Origin: Desulfobacterales bacterium | GTDB taxonomy: Bacteria; Desulfobacterota; Desulfobacteria; Desulfobacterales; JAEINQ01 | Assembly (NCBI GenBank): GCA_016342285.1 | Contig: JAEINQ010000002.1 | Location: forward strand, 126,001-190,000 | DNA length: 64,000 nucleotides | Direction of reading: 5' to 3' | Shown: positions 16,376 through 25,507 of the stretch, one piece after another | How positions within the stretch are numbered: the stretch's first letter is position 1 | Layout of the letters: each line of letters starts with the position of its first letter | Position numbers and translations under genes: made by a program | The notes under the pieces: generated by a model | Database searches by the model: none | What the model was told of the DNA's origin: nothing | What the model saw: the letters and a program-made list of their open reading frames with translations, nothing else

Positions 16376-19276
16376 ATGAGAAAAAACCGGATTGAATATG
16401 ATAGCCGAGCCCCAGGGAAGGGCCAAGAACTCGACGCCATCATTGTCCGTGGCGCCCGGGAACACAACCTTCAAAACGTATCCGTGACCCTTCCCAAAAA
16501 GCGCCTCATCGTCTTTACCGGCGTATCGGGTTCGGGCAAGTCGAGCCTGGCCTTTGACACCATTTTTGCCGAAGGCCAGCGGCGCTATGTGGAGTCGCTA
16601 TCCGCCTATGCCCGCCAGTTCATCGGCCAGATGGAAAAGCCCCGTTACGATACCATCCGGGGGCTTTCTCCCACCATCAGCATCGAGCAGAAATCGGCCG
16701 GCAAGAACCCGCGTTCCACCGTGGGGACCATCACCGAGATCTACGATTATTTGCGGGTCCTGTTTGCCCGGGTCGGGGAGCAGACCTGTATCCATTGCAA
16801 AAAACCCGTGGGCCGGGGCGACGCCCAGTCCATGGTGGATCAGATTCTTACCACATGGGACGGGGAGAAGATCACCATCCTCGCCCCCCTGGTGGAAAAC
16901 CGCAAAGGCGAGCACCGTGATTTGATCGACGGGCTCCGGCGCGACGGGTTTGCCCGCCTCCGCATTGACGGTGTGGTCCAAGATATCGAAGATGTCCAGG
17001 GGCTGGCACGGCACAAGAAACACACGATCGAGGCGGTGGCAGACCGCCTGGTGGTAAGGCCCGGTGCCCCCTTTCGCCGGCGGCTCACCGATTCGGTGGA
17101 GGCGGCCCTGGGCCGGGGCGGCGGCCGGATCGTGGTTCAGGCATCAGGGCGCGAAGACCTGGCCATGAGTGAGGCCCGGTCCTGCTGCGGCACGGCTTAT
17201 CCCGAACTCGCCCCGGCCCTTTTTTCCTTTAACTCCCCCCAGGGGATGTGCCCGGCCTGTAACGGCATCGGGAGCCTCCTCATCATGGACGAAGACAAGC
17301 TGGTGCCGGACCGCAACCTGACCCTGCGGCAAGGGGCCGTGGTCCCCTGGCGTGGCCATTTTGCCAAAAACGGCGATGCCAACGGCTCCTGGGGATCGCG
17401 CAAGCTGGCGGCCATGGAGGCCCAGTGGGGCATCGATTTTGACACCCCCTGGCGGAGGCTTTCCGCGGCCCACCGGAAGACCCTGCTCCACGGCTCCGAC
17501 GGCCGGGAGATCAAGGTCGACTGGCATTCGGAAAAGATTCAGGGCGCTTTTACCACGGCCCACGAGGGGCTGGTGCCGGCCATGATGCGCCGCTACCTGC
17601 AGACCACCAGCGAGAGCCAGAAAAAATGGTACGCCGGCTTCATGTCGGAAAAGCCCTGTCCGGCCTGCCGAGGGCGTCGCCTGCGCGCGGAGGTACTCGG
17701 CGTCGAAGTGGCGGGCCGGTCCATTGAGGCGGTCTGCGCCCTGACCGTGGGCGAGGCCCGGGACTTTTTCAACACCCTGACCCTGTCGGGCAGTCGCGGG
17801 CTCATCGCCGCCGAACTGGTCAAGGAGATCTCGGGCCGGCTGGGGTTTCTCGTCAACGTGGGGCTCGATTACCTGACCCTGGACCGGCGGGGGCCGTCTC
17901 TTTCCGGGGGCGAGGCCCAGCGGATCCGCCTGGCCTCCCAGGTGGGGGCCGAACTCACCGGCGTGCTCTACGTTTTAGACGAGCCGAGCATCGGGCTTCA
18001 CCAGCGAGACAACATCCGGCTTCTAAACACCCTGCGCCACCTGCGCGATATCGGCAACACCCTCATCGTGGTGGAGCACGACGCCGAGACCATCGCTTCG
18101 GCCGACTGGCTCGTGGACCTGGGACCCGGCGCCGGTCATCTGGGCGGGCAGGTAGTGGCCGAGGGGACCCCCGATGCGGTACAAGCCAATCTAAACTCGC
18201 TCACCGGTCGTTATCTCAGCGGCAAGGAACGGATCGATATCCCTGTAAAACGGAAGCGGCCCCAGGATGCCGGCGACCGGTGGATCGTCATCAAAAAGGC
18301 CCAAGAAAACAACCTGGCCGGTATCACGGTTAAGCTTCCCGTGGGGCTCTTGACCGCCGTGACCGGGGTCTCCGGGGCGGGGAAATCGACCCTGATCAAC
18401 CAGATCCTTTATCCGGCCCTGGCCCGTCACCTTCATGGATCGTCTCTGGCCGTGGGCGCCCACGGCGGCATGGCCGGTCTTTCCCACATGGACAAGGTGG
18501 TCAACATCGACCAGAAAGCCATCGGCCGCACCCCGCGCAGCAACCCGGCCACCTATACCAAAGTCTTTGATCTGGTCCGCGACTTTTTCGCCCAGCTTCC
18601 CGACGCACGGGAACGGGCGTACAAAAAGGGGCGGTTTTCCTTTAACGTCAAAGGGGGGCGGTGTGAGGCCTGTCGGGGCGACGGCCATATCCGGGTGGAG
18701 ATGCATTTTCTCGCCGACGTCTTTGTGCCGTGTGAGACCTGCGGCGGGCGGCGCTTTAACGACGCCACCCTGGAGGTGCGCTACAAGGGGCATTCCATCG
18801 CCGACGTGCTGGATCTGTCGGTCCTTCAGGCCCGGGACCTGTTTGAACATCATCCGCGGATCCGGACCATTTTAGACACCCTCATGGATGTGGGCCTTTC
18901 CTATATAAAGTTGGGCCAGTCGGCCATCACCCTTTCCGGTGGTGAGGCCCAGCGCATCAAGTTGGCCCGGGAACTGGCCAAGCGCGATACGGGACGGACC
19001 CTGTACATCCTGGACGAACCCACCACGGGCCTTCATTTCCATGACGTGAAAATGCTGCTCACCGTGCTCCGGCGCCTGGTTGCTGCCGGCAACACCGTGG
19101 TGATCATCGAGCACAACCTGGAAGTGATCAAGACCGCCGACTGGATCGTCGACCTGGGGCCGGAAGGGGGCGCTGCCGGCGGCCGCATCGTGGCCACGGG
19201 TCCGCCCGAGGACGTGGCCCGCGTTTCGGCTTCCCACACGGGCCGCTTTCTCAAAGACCTTCTCAACGCCGGCTGA
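16376..19276 (+). CDS. uvrA: Excinuclease ABC subunit A
   Basis: DNA-damage recognition ATPase of nucleotide excision repair, 966 residues. The first Walker A is GVSGSGKSSLAF (near 50) and the second GVSGAGKSTLINQ (near 660). Both ABC signature motifs, LSGGEAQRI, are present with the Walker B regions VLDEPSIGLH and ILDEPTTGLH. The C-terminal zinc module CEACRGDGHIRVEM...CETCGG is intact. In the first zinc module the pair before ALFSFNSPQGMCPAC is written as adjacent Cys-Cys, so one expected ligand seems missing. The ATG at 16376 is preferred over a TTG nine bases upstream. It is divergent from the pilus locus across a 267-base gap with no recognised gene. Confidence 0.97.
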   Translation: MRKNRIEYDSRAPGKGQELDAIIVRGAREHNLQNVSVTLPKKRLIVFTGVSGSGKSSLAFDTIFAEGQRRYVESLSAYARQFIGQMEKPRYDTIRGLSPTISIEQKSAGKNPRSTVGTITEIYDYLRVLFARVGEQTCIHCKKPVGRGDAQSMVDQILTTWDGEKITILAPLVENRKGEHRDLIDGLRRDGFARLRIDGVVQDIEDVQGLARHKKHTIEAVADRLVVRPGAPFRRRLTDSVEAALGRGGGRIVVQASGREDLAMSEARSCCGTAYPELAPALFSFNSPQGMCPACNGIGSLLIMDEDKLVPDRNLTLRQGAVVPWRGHFAKNGDANGSWGSRKLAAMEAQWGIDFDTPWRRLSAAHRKTLLHGSDGREIKVDWHSEKIQGAFTTAHEGLVPAMMRRYLQTTSESQKKWYAGFMSEKPCPACRGRRLRAEVLGVEVAGRSIEAVCALTVGEARDFFNTLTLSGSRGLIAAELVKEISGRLGFLVNVGLDYLTLDRRGPSLSGGEAQRIRLASQVGAELTGVLYVLDEPSIGLHQRDNIRLLNTLRHLRDIGNTLIVVEHDAETIASADWLVDLGPGAGHLGGQVVAEGTPDAVQANLNSLTGRYLSGKERIDIPVKRKRPQDAGDRWIVIKKAQENNLAGITVKLPVGLLTAVTGVSGAGKSTLINQILYPALARHLHGSSLAVGAHGGMAGLSHMDKVVNIDQKAIGRTPRSNPATYTKVFDLVRDFFAQLPDARERAYKKGRFSFNVKGGRCEACRGDGHIRVEMHFLADVFVPCETCGGRRFNDATLEVRYKGHSIADVLDLSVLQARDLFEHHPRIRTILDTLMDVGLSYIKLGQSAITLSGGEAQRIKLARELAKRDTGRTLYILDEPTTGLHFHDVKMLLTVLRRLVAAGNTVVIIEHNLEVIKTADWIVDLGPEGGAAGGRIVATGPPEDVARVSASHTGRFLKDLLNAG

Positions 19277-19441
19277 TAGAGTCCTCCTTACCACGGAATA
19301 TACAGGTCCTGAAAAAACAGTCTTGGTCAGGGTTCACCGGATTTCCTGCCTGCCCGTGAAAGTCGGCTAAGCAAAGCATATCGCCTATAAAAAACCCCAA
19401 AGACGGTTGACATGACCAACTTGGCGACCTACAATGAGACC

Positions 19442-19696
19442 ATGATACACTTAAATGTAAATGAAATAAAAACCCATCTATCAAGCTGTCTTGCAAAAGT
19501 TAGCAAGGGAGAAACGGTTATCGTTTGCAAACGCAATGTGCCCATTGCTGAAATTAAGCCCATTGCGGCAATACCAAATAAGAAACGTCCAATTGGGCTA
19601 TCTGGCAAAGAATATCCCGACTTTCAAATTAGCGACGCGTTCTTTGAGTCACTCCCTGATGATATTGTTGATGTTTTCAATGGCGAACCCTTGTGA
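19442..19696 (+). CDS. Phd/YefM-type antitoxin
   Basis: About 84 residues. The N-terminal half has the Phd/YefM DNA-binding pattern (LNVNEIKTHLSSCLAKVSKGE) followed by VIVCKRNVPIAEIKPI. The C-terminal tail is the presumed toxin-binding part. Its stop overlaps the GTG start of the PIN toxin (GTGA). An upstream ATG at 19412 is possible. In such modules the antitoxin represses its own promoter. Local GC is clearly lower than in uvrA, consistent with acquisition. Confidence 0.85.
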   Translation: MIHLNVNEIKTHLSSCLAKVSKGETVIVCKRNVPIAEIKPIAAIPNKKRPIGLSGKEYPDFQISDAFFESLPDDIVDVFNGEPL

Positions 19697-20079
19697 AACT
19701 TCTACTCGACACCTGCACTTTTCTCTGGTTGACCAAGGGACGTGAAGATCTGTCTGTTGATGCCATTGAGGCTTTTTCTGATCCGAAAAATGAAGTTTAT
19801 TTAAGTGCTGTTTCTGCCTGGGAAATCAATGTAAAATATCGCATAGGCAGACTGCCGCTTCCTCTTCCACCGGATCAATTTATCCCTAAGGAGCGGAAAA
19901 GACACTTGATTGCCCGTTTGGATTTATCGGAACAAGACACGTTGCATCTGTGTAAACTGCCGACACCCCATAAAGATCCGTTTGACCGCATGCTTGTGTG
20001 TCAGGCCATTGAGCACTCGCTGACAATTTTGACGCCTGACCCGCTGATTACCCAGTACCCTGTCCGTTCTCTCTGGTAG
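19693..20079 (+). CDS. PIN-domain toxin (VapC-like ribonuclease)
   Basis: Protein of 128 residues, the usual PIN toxin length. The conserved acidic residues are present: Asp in LLLDTCTFLW (near 6), Glu in SAVSAWEINVKYRIG (near 44), and Asp in PHKDPFDRMLVCQA (near 94-97). The PxxDPFDRxL pattern is typical of the Sll0205-like PIN group. A GTG start overlaps the antitoxin stop. The module looks intact. Confidence 0.9.
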   Translation: MKLLLDTCTFLWLTKGREDLSVDAIEAFSDPKNEVYLSAVSAWEINVKYRIGRLPLPLPPDQFIPKERKRHLIARLDLSEQDTLHLCKLPTPHKDPFDRMLVCQAIEHSLTILTPDPLITQYPVRSLW

Positions 20080-20460
20080 TCTTAAAGAAGTTCTCAACGC
20101 AGACCACTGTGCACCGTCGAATTCGACCGATAGCGCCTGCATGTTACCTCTTATGTCCTGAGTGGTTCAAATTTCAAAAGGGCATTTAACCGATTACTAT
20201 TGCGTGTTGCTTCCTTGGCGGTGTTGGCATAGGGGCGTTGCCCGAAGCGAACTATTTTCCATCTATAAATGGCCTTTTTGCCCAATCTCGGCGTCAGTCA
20301 GCGCAATGGCGTATTTCCGTATCTTGGGCAAGCCCGCCCTGGCGGGAATGAATTGGAAACAGTTATGGGTGCCCTTTTACTCCAGGAACGATTCGCGGAC
20401 GGACGCGAACCAGCCAAAGGCTCACTTCAGGTTTTAACAGGAGGAAACGAATTTACCGCC
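20080..20460 (+). other. Intergenic stretch carrying a repeat copy
   Basis: No gene is seen. It contains the TIR element copy 2 (20255-20360) and an AGGAGG-like site at about 20440 that precedes the frameshifted gene. Confidence 0.6.
20255..20360 (+). repeat. ~140-bp TIR element, shortened copy 2
   Basis: The left end (TTTCCATCTATAAATGGCC) and the next ~50 bases match copy 3 at 54080. The interior then diverges, but the right end (GAATTGGAAAC-like) is conserved, so the terminal inverted repeats persist around a replaced core of 106 bases total. Confidence 0.75.
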
Positions 20461-20852
20461 ATGACGACCCTGCCATCCCTATACGCCCCTTTTCTGGGGT
20501 TTGTCACTCTGGTCTGCGGTGCCTACCGGTTTGCCGGGAACGTATTCCGGCGCTGGAATACTTATGCGTTGGAGGGATTGGCCGTTGCCTGGCTGGGGAC
20601 CATGGGCCTGATGCTGCTGGTGGTCGACCGCATGCGGATCCGTGCCGAGGCCAGCGAAACCCACGCCCTCCGCCTTGAGGGCTTTCTTCCCATCTGCTCT
20701 CACTGTAAGAAAATTCGAGACGATCACGATCACTGGCACCAAATGGAAGCATTTATCGGAATCGTTCCGATACGGAATTCAGCCACAGCATCTGCCCCGA
20801 ATGCATGAAAATGCATTATCCGGATTTTAATATTTCCGACGACAGCGAGTAG
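20461..20852 (+). pseudogene. Two-helix membrane protein with C-terminal Zn-ribbon, frameshifted
   Basis: From the ATG at 20461 the product has two membrane helices (about 8-25 and 38-55), then the segment EGFLPICSHCKKIRDDHDHW, a cysteine module often found at the C-terminus of sensor proteins. After EAFI at 20757 the frame is wrong and ends early. In the next frame the expected rest is present (NRSDTEFSHSICPECMKMHY, ending at the TAG at 20850-20852). One missing C in an ATCCGG-like context would restore a single frame. A sequencing error cannot be excluded. Confidence 0.75.
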
Positions 20853-20957
20853 AAAAATCTAGCCGCATAGCGCTTTGATAACCAGGCATCCAGGTTTGTC
20901 CGATCCAAATCCGTTTTGACGCTCCGAAAACCGGTGGAAGGCGGCGAGACGCCATTT

Positions 20958-21147
20958 GCGGCCGGTCAAAAGGCAGCCGGGCCGCCGAAGTTCGGCGGCC
21001 CGGTGCAGGAGGAGAAGAGAGGAGGAAAAGATGAAGGGGTTTGACCACGGCTCGCCGGTCGCAGATTCCGGCCGGCTGAGTTCCGTTTGATGGTAAGAAC
21101 CATAGCAGACGGAGATTACCGGAAAATGACGGCAAGATTACCAATCG
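20958..21147. repeat. ~190-bp hairpin repeat, copy 1
   Basis: Matches 25508-25691. It contains a long GC-rich stem (CCGGGCCGCCGA...TTCGGCGGCCCGG), a purine-rich stretch of AGGAGG-like sequence before ATGAAGGGG, and the conserved end GATTACCGGAAAATGACGGC. It ends 13 bases from the stop of the lipoprotein gene on the minus strand. The small frames after the ATG are not conserved between copies, so it is probably noncoding. Confidence 0.85.
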
Positions 21148-21159
21148 CTCAACTTAGGT

Positions 21160-21663
21160 TCAGCTTTGTCCCCATTCCGTTCGGGTGATCAGCCACCGAT
21201 CATTTTCGCGAATCATTGAAACATAGAGCAGCACCCGGCTGATCCCTTTAATAAACAACACGGTTGCCTCTGCCGTGTGATTATTGATCGAAATCCGCGG
21301 GTTATTAAGCTCGCCTGATTTGTAATAATCGCCGTTTATACACTCATGAATCATTGGAATAAAGGCCGGATTCCCGGTTCGTATCTCAGTCCAGAAACCC
21401 GGAAGCTCTTTTATTAGTGAAGCTTTCGATACCATTCGTCCACATTCAAAAGTAAATTCTCCTTTATCATGTAATAAGGAGAGATATCTTTCGATATCAA
21501 AATGATTCTTTGCATCCTGATATTGATTTAGCAACGAAATGATTTCTCTTTCATCCTGGCTTTTAGGCTCGTATTTCCCTATTGACGTGTCGCAACAAGA
21601 AGAAAGAACCATGGCGAGTATTATTGAAAAAAAAGACAATTTAATGTGGCCATTCGTTTTCAT
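21160..21663 (-). CDS. Putative lipoprotein with NTF2/SnoaL-like domain
   Basis: About 167 residues from the ATG at 21663. It starts with a lipoprotein signal (FFSIILAMVLSSC, lipobox near 20-25). A domain with the SnoaL/NTF2 pattern follows: an N-terminal helix (EIISLLNQYQDAKNHFDIER), a strand-rich middle, and the ending SMIRENDRWLITRTEWGQS, as in DUF4440-like proteins. No function is assigned. Base composition is AT-richer than the flanking repeat. Confidence 0.62.
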   Translation of the reverse strand: MKTNGHIKLSFFSIILAMVLSSCCDTSIGKYEPKSQDEREIISLLNQYQDAKNHFDIERYLSLLHDKGEFTFECGRMVSKASLIKELPGFWTEIRTGNPAFIPMIHECINGDYYKSGELNNPRISINNHTAEATVLFIKGISRVLLYVSMIRENDRWLITRTEWGQS

Positions 21664-21904
21664 CGATACATTCTCGTCAGAATGAATAAACTGTTTGGTC
21701 GAAGAGAACGACAGAATCTCTGATATTTTCAACTTCGTGCTCTTCGTGGTCGTTCAGCTCATGGGGGTGATCGCGGCTTTTTTGCGAACATATCAAATTT
21801 AAGGGCCGTGAATACACCGAATTTCTTACAACGGGCAAGATGTTTGATCAAGGAAAATATCGACTCATTTCGATCTCCTTCATTATTTTCTGAACTGGGC
21901 GTCT

Positions 21905-22450
21905 TTAATACGGGAGAACTTGTTGCGCAAGTTTCAGGATCCCGTATTTTTCCGATTTCCAGATTCCGCAAAACAGATAGGGCCTGTTGGTTTTTAAACC
22001 TTGTGGATAGGGCAACAACAGTTTGATAAGCGATAGAATCATCCATTGGAAAAAGCGGATGACGGGGTCTAAAATGCCTAAATAAAGCAGGGCGATGATA
22101 ATAAAGAAATCCATACCGATCCAGACGGAAAAGGATATTCTGAACGCTTGGGGGGCAAAGCCCATCAGAATTTTCGATCCGTCGAGAGGCGGCAGGGGGA
22201 TCAGATTAAAAGCGGCCAGGATGATGTTGATCTGGGCAAAACAATAGAGAAGCTCCGACGTCATACCTGACGGTGAAAGGGAGAGCAGTTGGGTCAAAAA
22301 AAGAGCAGCGAACGCCAACAGTGTATTCGTGATGATCCCGGCGGATGAGACCAGTATCATCCCCTTGCGCCGGTCACGCAGCAGGTGGAAATTCACCGGC
22401 ACCGGTTTTGCCCAGCCAAAGCCGAAAATAAAGAGCATGATGGTGCCCAT
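21905..22450 (-). pseudogene. Partial duplicate of M50 site-2 protease, HExxH lost
   Basis: 181 codons nearly identical to the C-terminal three quarters of the protease at 27737-28360. It starts at MGTIMLFIFGFGWAKPVPVN and keeps the PLPPLDGSKIL motif. The part with HELAHG is absent; the homology breaks at GCCCATGGGGTC, where the TPR gene ends. The normal stop is lost, adding about 40 unrelated residues. Zinc cannot be bound without the missing His residues, so it is inactive as a protease. Confidence 0.85.
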
Positions 22451-22455
22451 GGGGT

Positions 22456-23454
22456 CTAATTATTTGATTCGTCCTGGCGTGGTTTTTTAGGATTTCCCAT
22501 TCTTTCTTCAAGATAGTGTTGAATATAGGACCGGTTTTTCATGGGAAAGTCCTTGTAATATTCGATTATTTGAAGATCGAGACCCCCCGTATCCCCATCC
22601 TCCAATGACTCGACAATTGTTTTGTTCACCATAGCCGGTTCATATGTCGGATCGAGTTCCAGAGCTTTATCAAGGGCCGCCAACGCAGGCATCTTCCGGC
22701 CCAGATAGGCGTGACACAGACCGATATTGCCATACAACGCCGGGAGGCTGCTGCAAATACGTTCGGATGCTCGAAAGGCGTGAATCGCTTTTTCGTATTC
22801 TCCCTTTACCATCAGCTTTACGCCGACGGCAAATTGTTCCTGTGCCTTGATATGGGTATCCAGGTCCGTATGATACGATTTTTGGATTTCCCTTTCCAGT
22901 GAATCCAGCATCTCTTTTGCCTGATGATATATAAAATCCTCTGGATCACTCAGATCCATCGCTTTCCGAAAATATTTCACCATATTCGGGATGTCGAATT
23001 TTTTCTTGTACGCGATTCCGAGGTTATAATGTGCTTCAGTCAAATATGGAAAACTTTTCAACGCTTCTTTAAAATGGGTGATGGCCTTCTCCTCTTGGCC
23101 ATTAAATGCACACAAAGCGCCCATCCCGTAATGCACCATGTGATAATCCGGATGCGTGATGTTGAGATCGGATAATATTTGTTCGGCCTTTTTCAGCTTT
23201 TTACTTTCAATCAACGATAGCGCTTTGCCTACAGCTTCCTCCGCTTCCTCGTTCAGCTCAATGGCAAAAGATTTCCCGCCGGATTTATAAAATTTCTCCG
23301 TATCGTATTTTTCCGCCGCTTGATAATACGAGCAGCCACCGCAGGACACATTGCGAATGTTAGCACAGCATTTCGGACACACAAGGGCCATCTCATATTG
23401 TATACAGCCGCGTTTTCCCAGGGCTTTGTGACAGACAATACATTTTCTCTTCAT
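22456..23454 (-). CDS. Zn-ribbon and TPR-repeat protein
   Basis: About 332 residues from the ATG at 23454 with GGGAGG ten bases upstream. The N-terminus is a cysteine cluster (CIVCHKALGKRGC...CPKCCANIRNVSCGGC, about 4-45). TPR-like helix pairs follow at about 75-190 and 205-290, such as TEAHYNLGIAYKKKFDIPNM and PALYGNIGLCHAYLGRKMPA. A SEC-C or chaperone-like scaffold role is possible but not shown. Its stop lies 5 bases from the truncated protease copy. Confidence 0.75.
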   Translation of the reverse strand: MKRKCIVCHKALGKRGCIQYEMALVCPKCCANIRNVSCGGCSYYQAAEKYDTEKFYKSGGKSFAIELNEEAEEAVGKALSLIESKKLKKAEQILSDLNITHPDYHMVHYGMGALCAFNGQEEKAITHFKEALKSFPYLTEAHYNLGIAYKKKFDIPNMVKYFRKAMDLSDPEDFIYHQAKEMLDSLEREIQKSYHTDLDTHIKAQEQFAVGVKLMVKGEYEKAIHAFRASERICSSLPALYGNIGLCHAYLGRKMPALAALDKALELDPTYEPAMVNKTIVESLEDGDTGGLDLQIIEYYKDFPMKNRSYIQHYLEERMGNPKKPRQDESNN

Positions 23455-24130
23455 GATGATCCAGCCTCCCTGAATCGAATGTGGGTATTTCGTTGCACTA
23501 TTATTGCGATTTTGATTCGCATGCAAGAGTTTATCCGACCCACTTTGGGAGTTCTATATTTTCGATGCGATCCCTGTGTTTTAGGATCGCCCATAAAGGC
23601 GTAACAGCGTTCGCCTGAGTATCAAATTAAACTGAAAGGAAAAGAAGCTGAATGGAGAGAGAAAATTTCGACCCTGCCACAGGGCTGGGACGACTTGAGG
23701 ACCTTGCCCTCGTCGCGATCCGTTCCGGTTGCACCATACCGGGCAGGATTTTCGCATTCGGGCCGCATAGACAAATTGATTTCAGAAAAGCTCAACAACG
23801 ACATCCAGGCCGGACTGCTGCTACCATTGACCCGGTGGGATGAGTTGTTGCCCGGGATCATCGTGCAACCCGTATACGAGTGGCTGATCATGGAAAACCC
23901 GGAATATCAGACCTGATGGCACCCCCGGCATGGTGCGACCCCAATCCCGTCAATCCGCGGGATCCTTTACAAAAGAAAAAAAACGCGCAATAATGCGCAA
24001 TAATATAATTGTTTGAATTGCGCAATATTGCGCAATAGAGAAAATACGAAGGTCTACTGCTTATGCCGGAAAGTATAAGACGGTCTCCAACCGGGTCGTC
24101 TCCATCAATCACGATACCGGCGAAGAACGT
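23455..24130 (+). other. Intergenic region with gene remnants before the Fic gene
   Basis: Short frames at about 23652-23916 (one starting MERENFDPATG, one ending EWLIMENPEYQT) look like coding remnants in different frames. They could be the lost N-terminal part of the Fic gene, but this is a guess. The palindrome cluster at 23985-24036 also lies here. Confidence 0.4.
23985..24036. promoter_or_regulatory. Palindrome cluster, operator-like, upstream of the Fic gene
   Basis: Two direct repeats GCGCAATAAT (23985-23994, 23995-24004) are followed by a perfect 20-base palindrome ATTGCGCAATATTGCGCAAT (24017-24036). GCGCAAT occurs four times in 52 bases. This layout suits a dimeric or tetrameric repressor; the winged-helix tail of the Fic protein is one candidate binder. 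Confidence 0.55.
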
Positions 24131-24760
24131 GTGGTTTTGGATCCCGCTCCGCCGGGAATTCTGACCGACACGGCCATGGCGGATCTTGTCAATTGGTATA
24201 ACCAAACGATCCGGGAATATCCCTGGCCCATTTTGACGGCTTCGGAATTCGTATTCCGGTTTCTGGCCATCCATCCCTTTCAGGATGGAAACGGCCGCCT
24301 CGGACGGGCCTTGTTTATCCTGGCCCTTCTCCAGTCGGACGATCCCTATTGCCGGACCATCGTCCCCTATATCGCTTTGGACCGGCACATCGAGCAGAAC
24401 CGGTCGATTTATTATGCGACTTTGCATCGATGTGCAGACGGAAAATTTTCAGCCAATCCAAAAAAGTATGACCTGGAACCCCTGGCCTGGTTCATGGTCA
24501 AGACATTCAAAGACGCCTTGACAGATATTCCGCTCTACCGAAAACGATACGACGATCTCCAGGCCCTTTCCGAGTCGGCCAGATCCGTGCTGGACTGTTT
24601 CCGCTCCCTGCCGGAAAAGCGACTGACCGTGGCCGAAATTGCCCGTGAATTGCCGATTCCGAGAAGGACAATTCAATACGCTCTCAAGGTTCTGACCGAA
24701 AAGGCGTTTGTCCAGCGGTTGGGTATGGGCGCTGGAACGAGATACCAGCTTGTTTTTTAA
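24131..24760 (+). CDS. Fic-family protein, 5'-truncated, with winged-helix tail
   Basis: 209 residues from a GTG. The Fic active-site motif HPFQDGNGRLGR is complete (near 53-64), so AMP-transfer or related chemistry is possible. The C-terminal part (about 150-209) is a winged helix (LTVAEIARELPIPRRTIQYA). Family members are usually 330-370 residues. Here the N-terminal ~150, including the region that holds the inhibitory helix, are missing. The frame stays open upstream to a TGA near 24015 without an ATG. Expression and activity are therefore doubtful; a remnant is likely. Confidence 0.78.
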   Translation: MVLDPAPPGILTDTAMADLVNWYNQTIREYPWPILTASEFVFRFLAIHPFQDGNGRLGRALFILALLQSDDPYCRTIVPYIALDRHIEQNRSIYYATLHRCADGKFSANPKKYDLEPLAWFMVKTFKDALTDIPLYRKRYDDLQALSESARSVLDCFRSLPEKRLTVAEIARELPIPRRTIQYALKVLTEKAFVQRLGMGAGTRYQLVF

Positions 24761-24853
24761 GGTTCCCGCCGCCTGGTGGCTACCGCCAACAATCTATTTT
24801 CACCGGCTCTATCCTTTCCTTTTGGCGAAGCCGCGTCTGTGATGGCCTGTCCA

Positions 24854-24873
24854 GTCGTAGCCTTTAGGCGAAG
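24854..24873. repeat. 20-bp exact repeat GTCGTAGCCTTTAGGCGAAG
   Basis: An identical 20-mer occurs at 61132-61151. It contains the palindrome GCCTTTAGGC. It lies in the 262-base gap between the Fic and cupin genes, which holds no gene. Confidence 0.8.
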
Positions 24874-25022
24874 TCGGAACGGCGTCTTCCTGCCGTGGCG
24901 TAGAGCGTAGACTGGCCTGCGGTTCAAAAACAGTTTTTCCGCTGATTCCCTGCAGCGCGGATTTGTTAAGACCAGTCCTTGTGCCGTTGCGTCGTTGGGT
25001 GGAAAAGAATAACCCCAACGCC

Positions 25023-25373
25023 CTATTCATTGAGAAATGAGGGGCGATCTTCCCCCTGAGTGACAAGGACGATGGTGTCCTGGGTTGCCGTTTCCAAATG
25101 GGTGTCTCCCGTTTCAACAAAGTAACACCCCCCGGCCCCAATCCGAACTTTCCCCGCTTCGTCCGATTCAACCTCCATTTCACCTTCGACCACCATTACC
25201 TGGACCCACTTGGGATGGTTGTGCCTGGGAATACGCATCCCTTTCGGCATTCGAAAAAAGGCAGACCGGGTATCGTAATCGCCCTCCCAGATTGTGCATT
25301 TGTCCATGACGGTCCCCCCGCGTACCGAAGCCTTTTCCCAGGAAAGCGTCTCTTTCGGGAAAAATCGAGTCAT
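25023..25373 (-). CDS. Single-domain cupin protein
   Basis: About 116 residues from the ATG at 25373, with AAAGGG upstream. Cupin motif 1 appears around IPRHNHPKWVQVMVVEGEME (two His and Glu as metal ligands). Motif 2 is around GAGGCYFVETGDTHLETAT. It is a small beta-barrel of the anti-sigma ChrR or quercetinase-like type; substrate unknown. No operon partner is visible. Confidence 0.82.
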   Translation of the reverse strand: MTRFFPKETLSWEKASVRGGTVMDKCTIWEGDYDTRSAFFRMPKGMRIPRHNHPKWVQVMVVEGEMEVESDEAGKVRIGAGGCYFVETGDTHLETATQDTIVLVTQGEDRPSFLNE

Positions 25374-25507
25374 ACGGATCCCTTTCAAGTTCGGATGTGA
25401 ACGACAGGGTGTATATTACAATGCGCAAACTTATTGTGCAAATTTGACAACGCCCGCACAAAGTGGTTCCGAGACCCGCCTCTCAATCGGGCCGATTTGT
25501 TTGAAGA

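Noticed and set aside
19277..19411. tRNA or small RNA between uvrA and the antitoxin gene
   Set aside because: No cloverleaf or TTCGAAT-type arm is found.
23640..23916. Small gene before the Fic gene
   Set aside because: Frames shift between plausible segments and no family fits; listed only as possible remnant.
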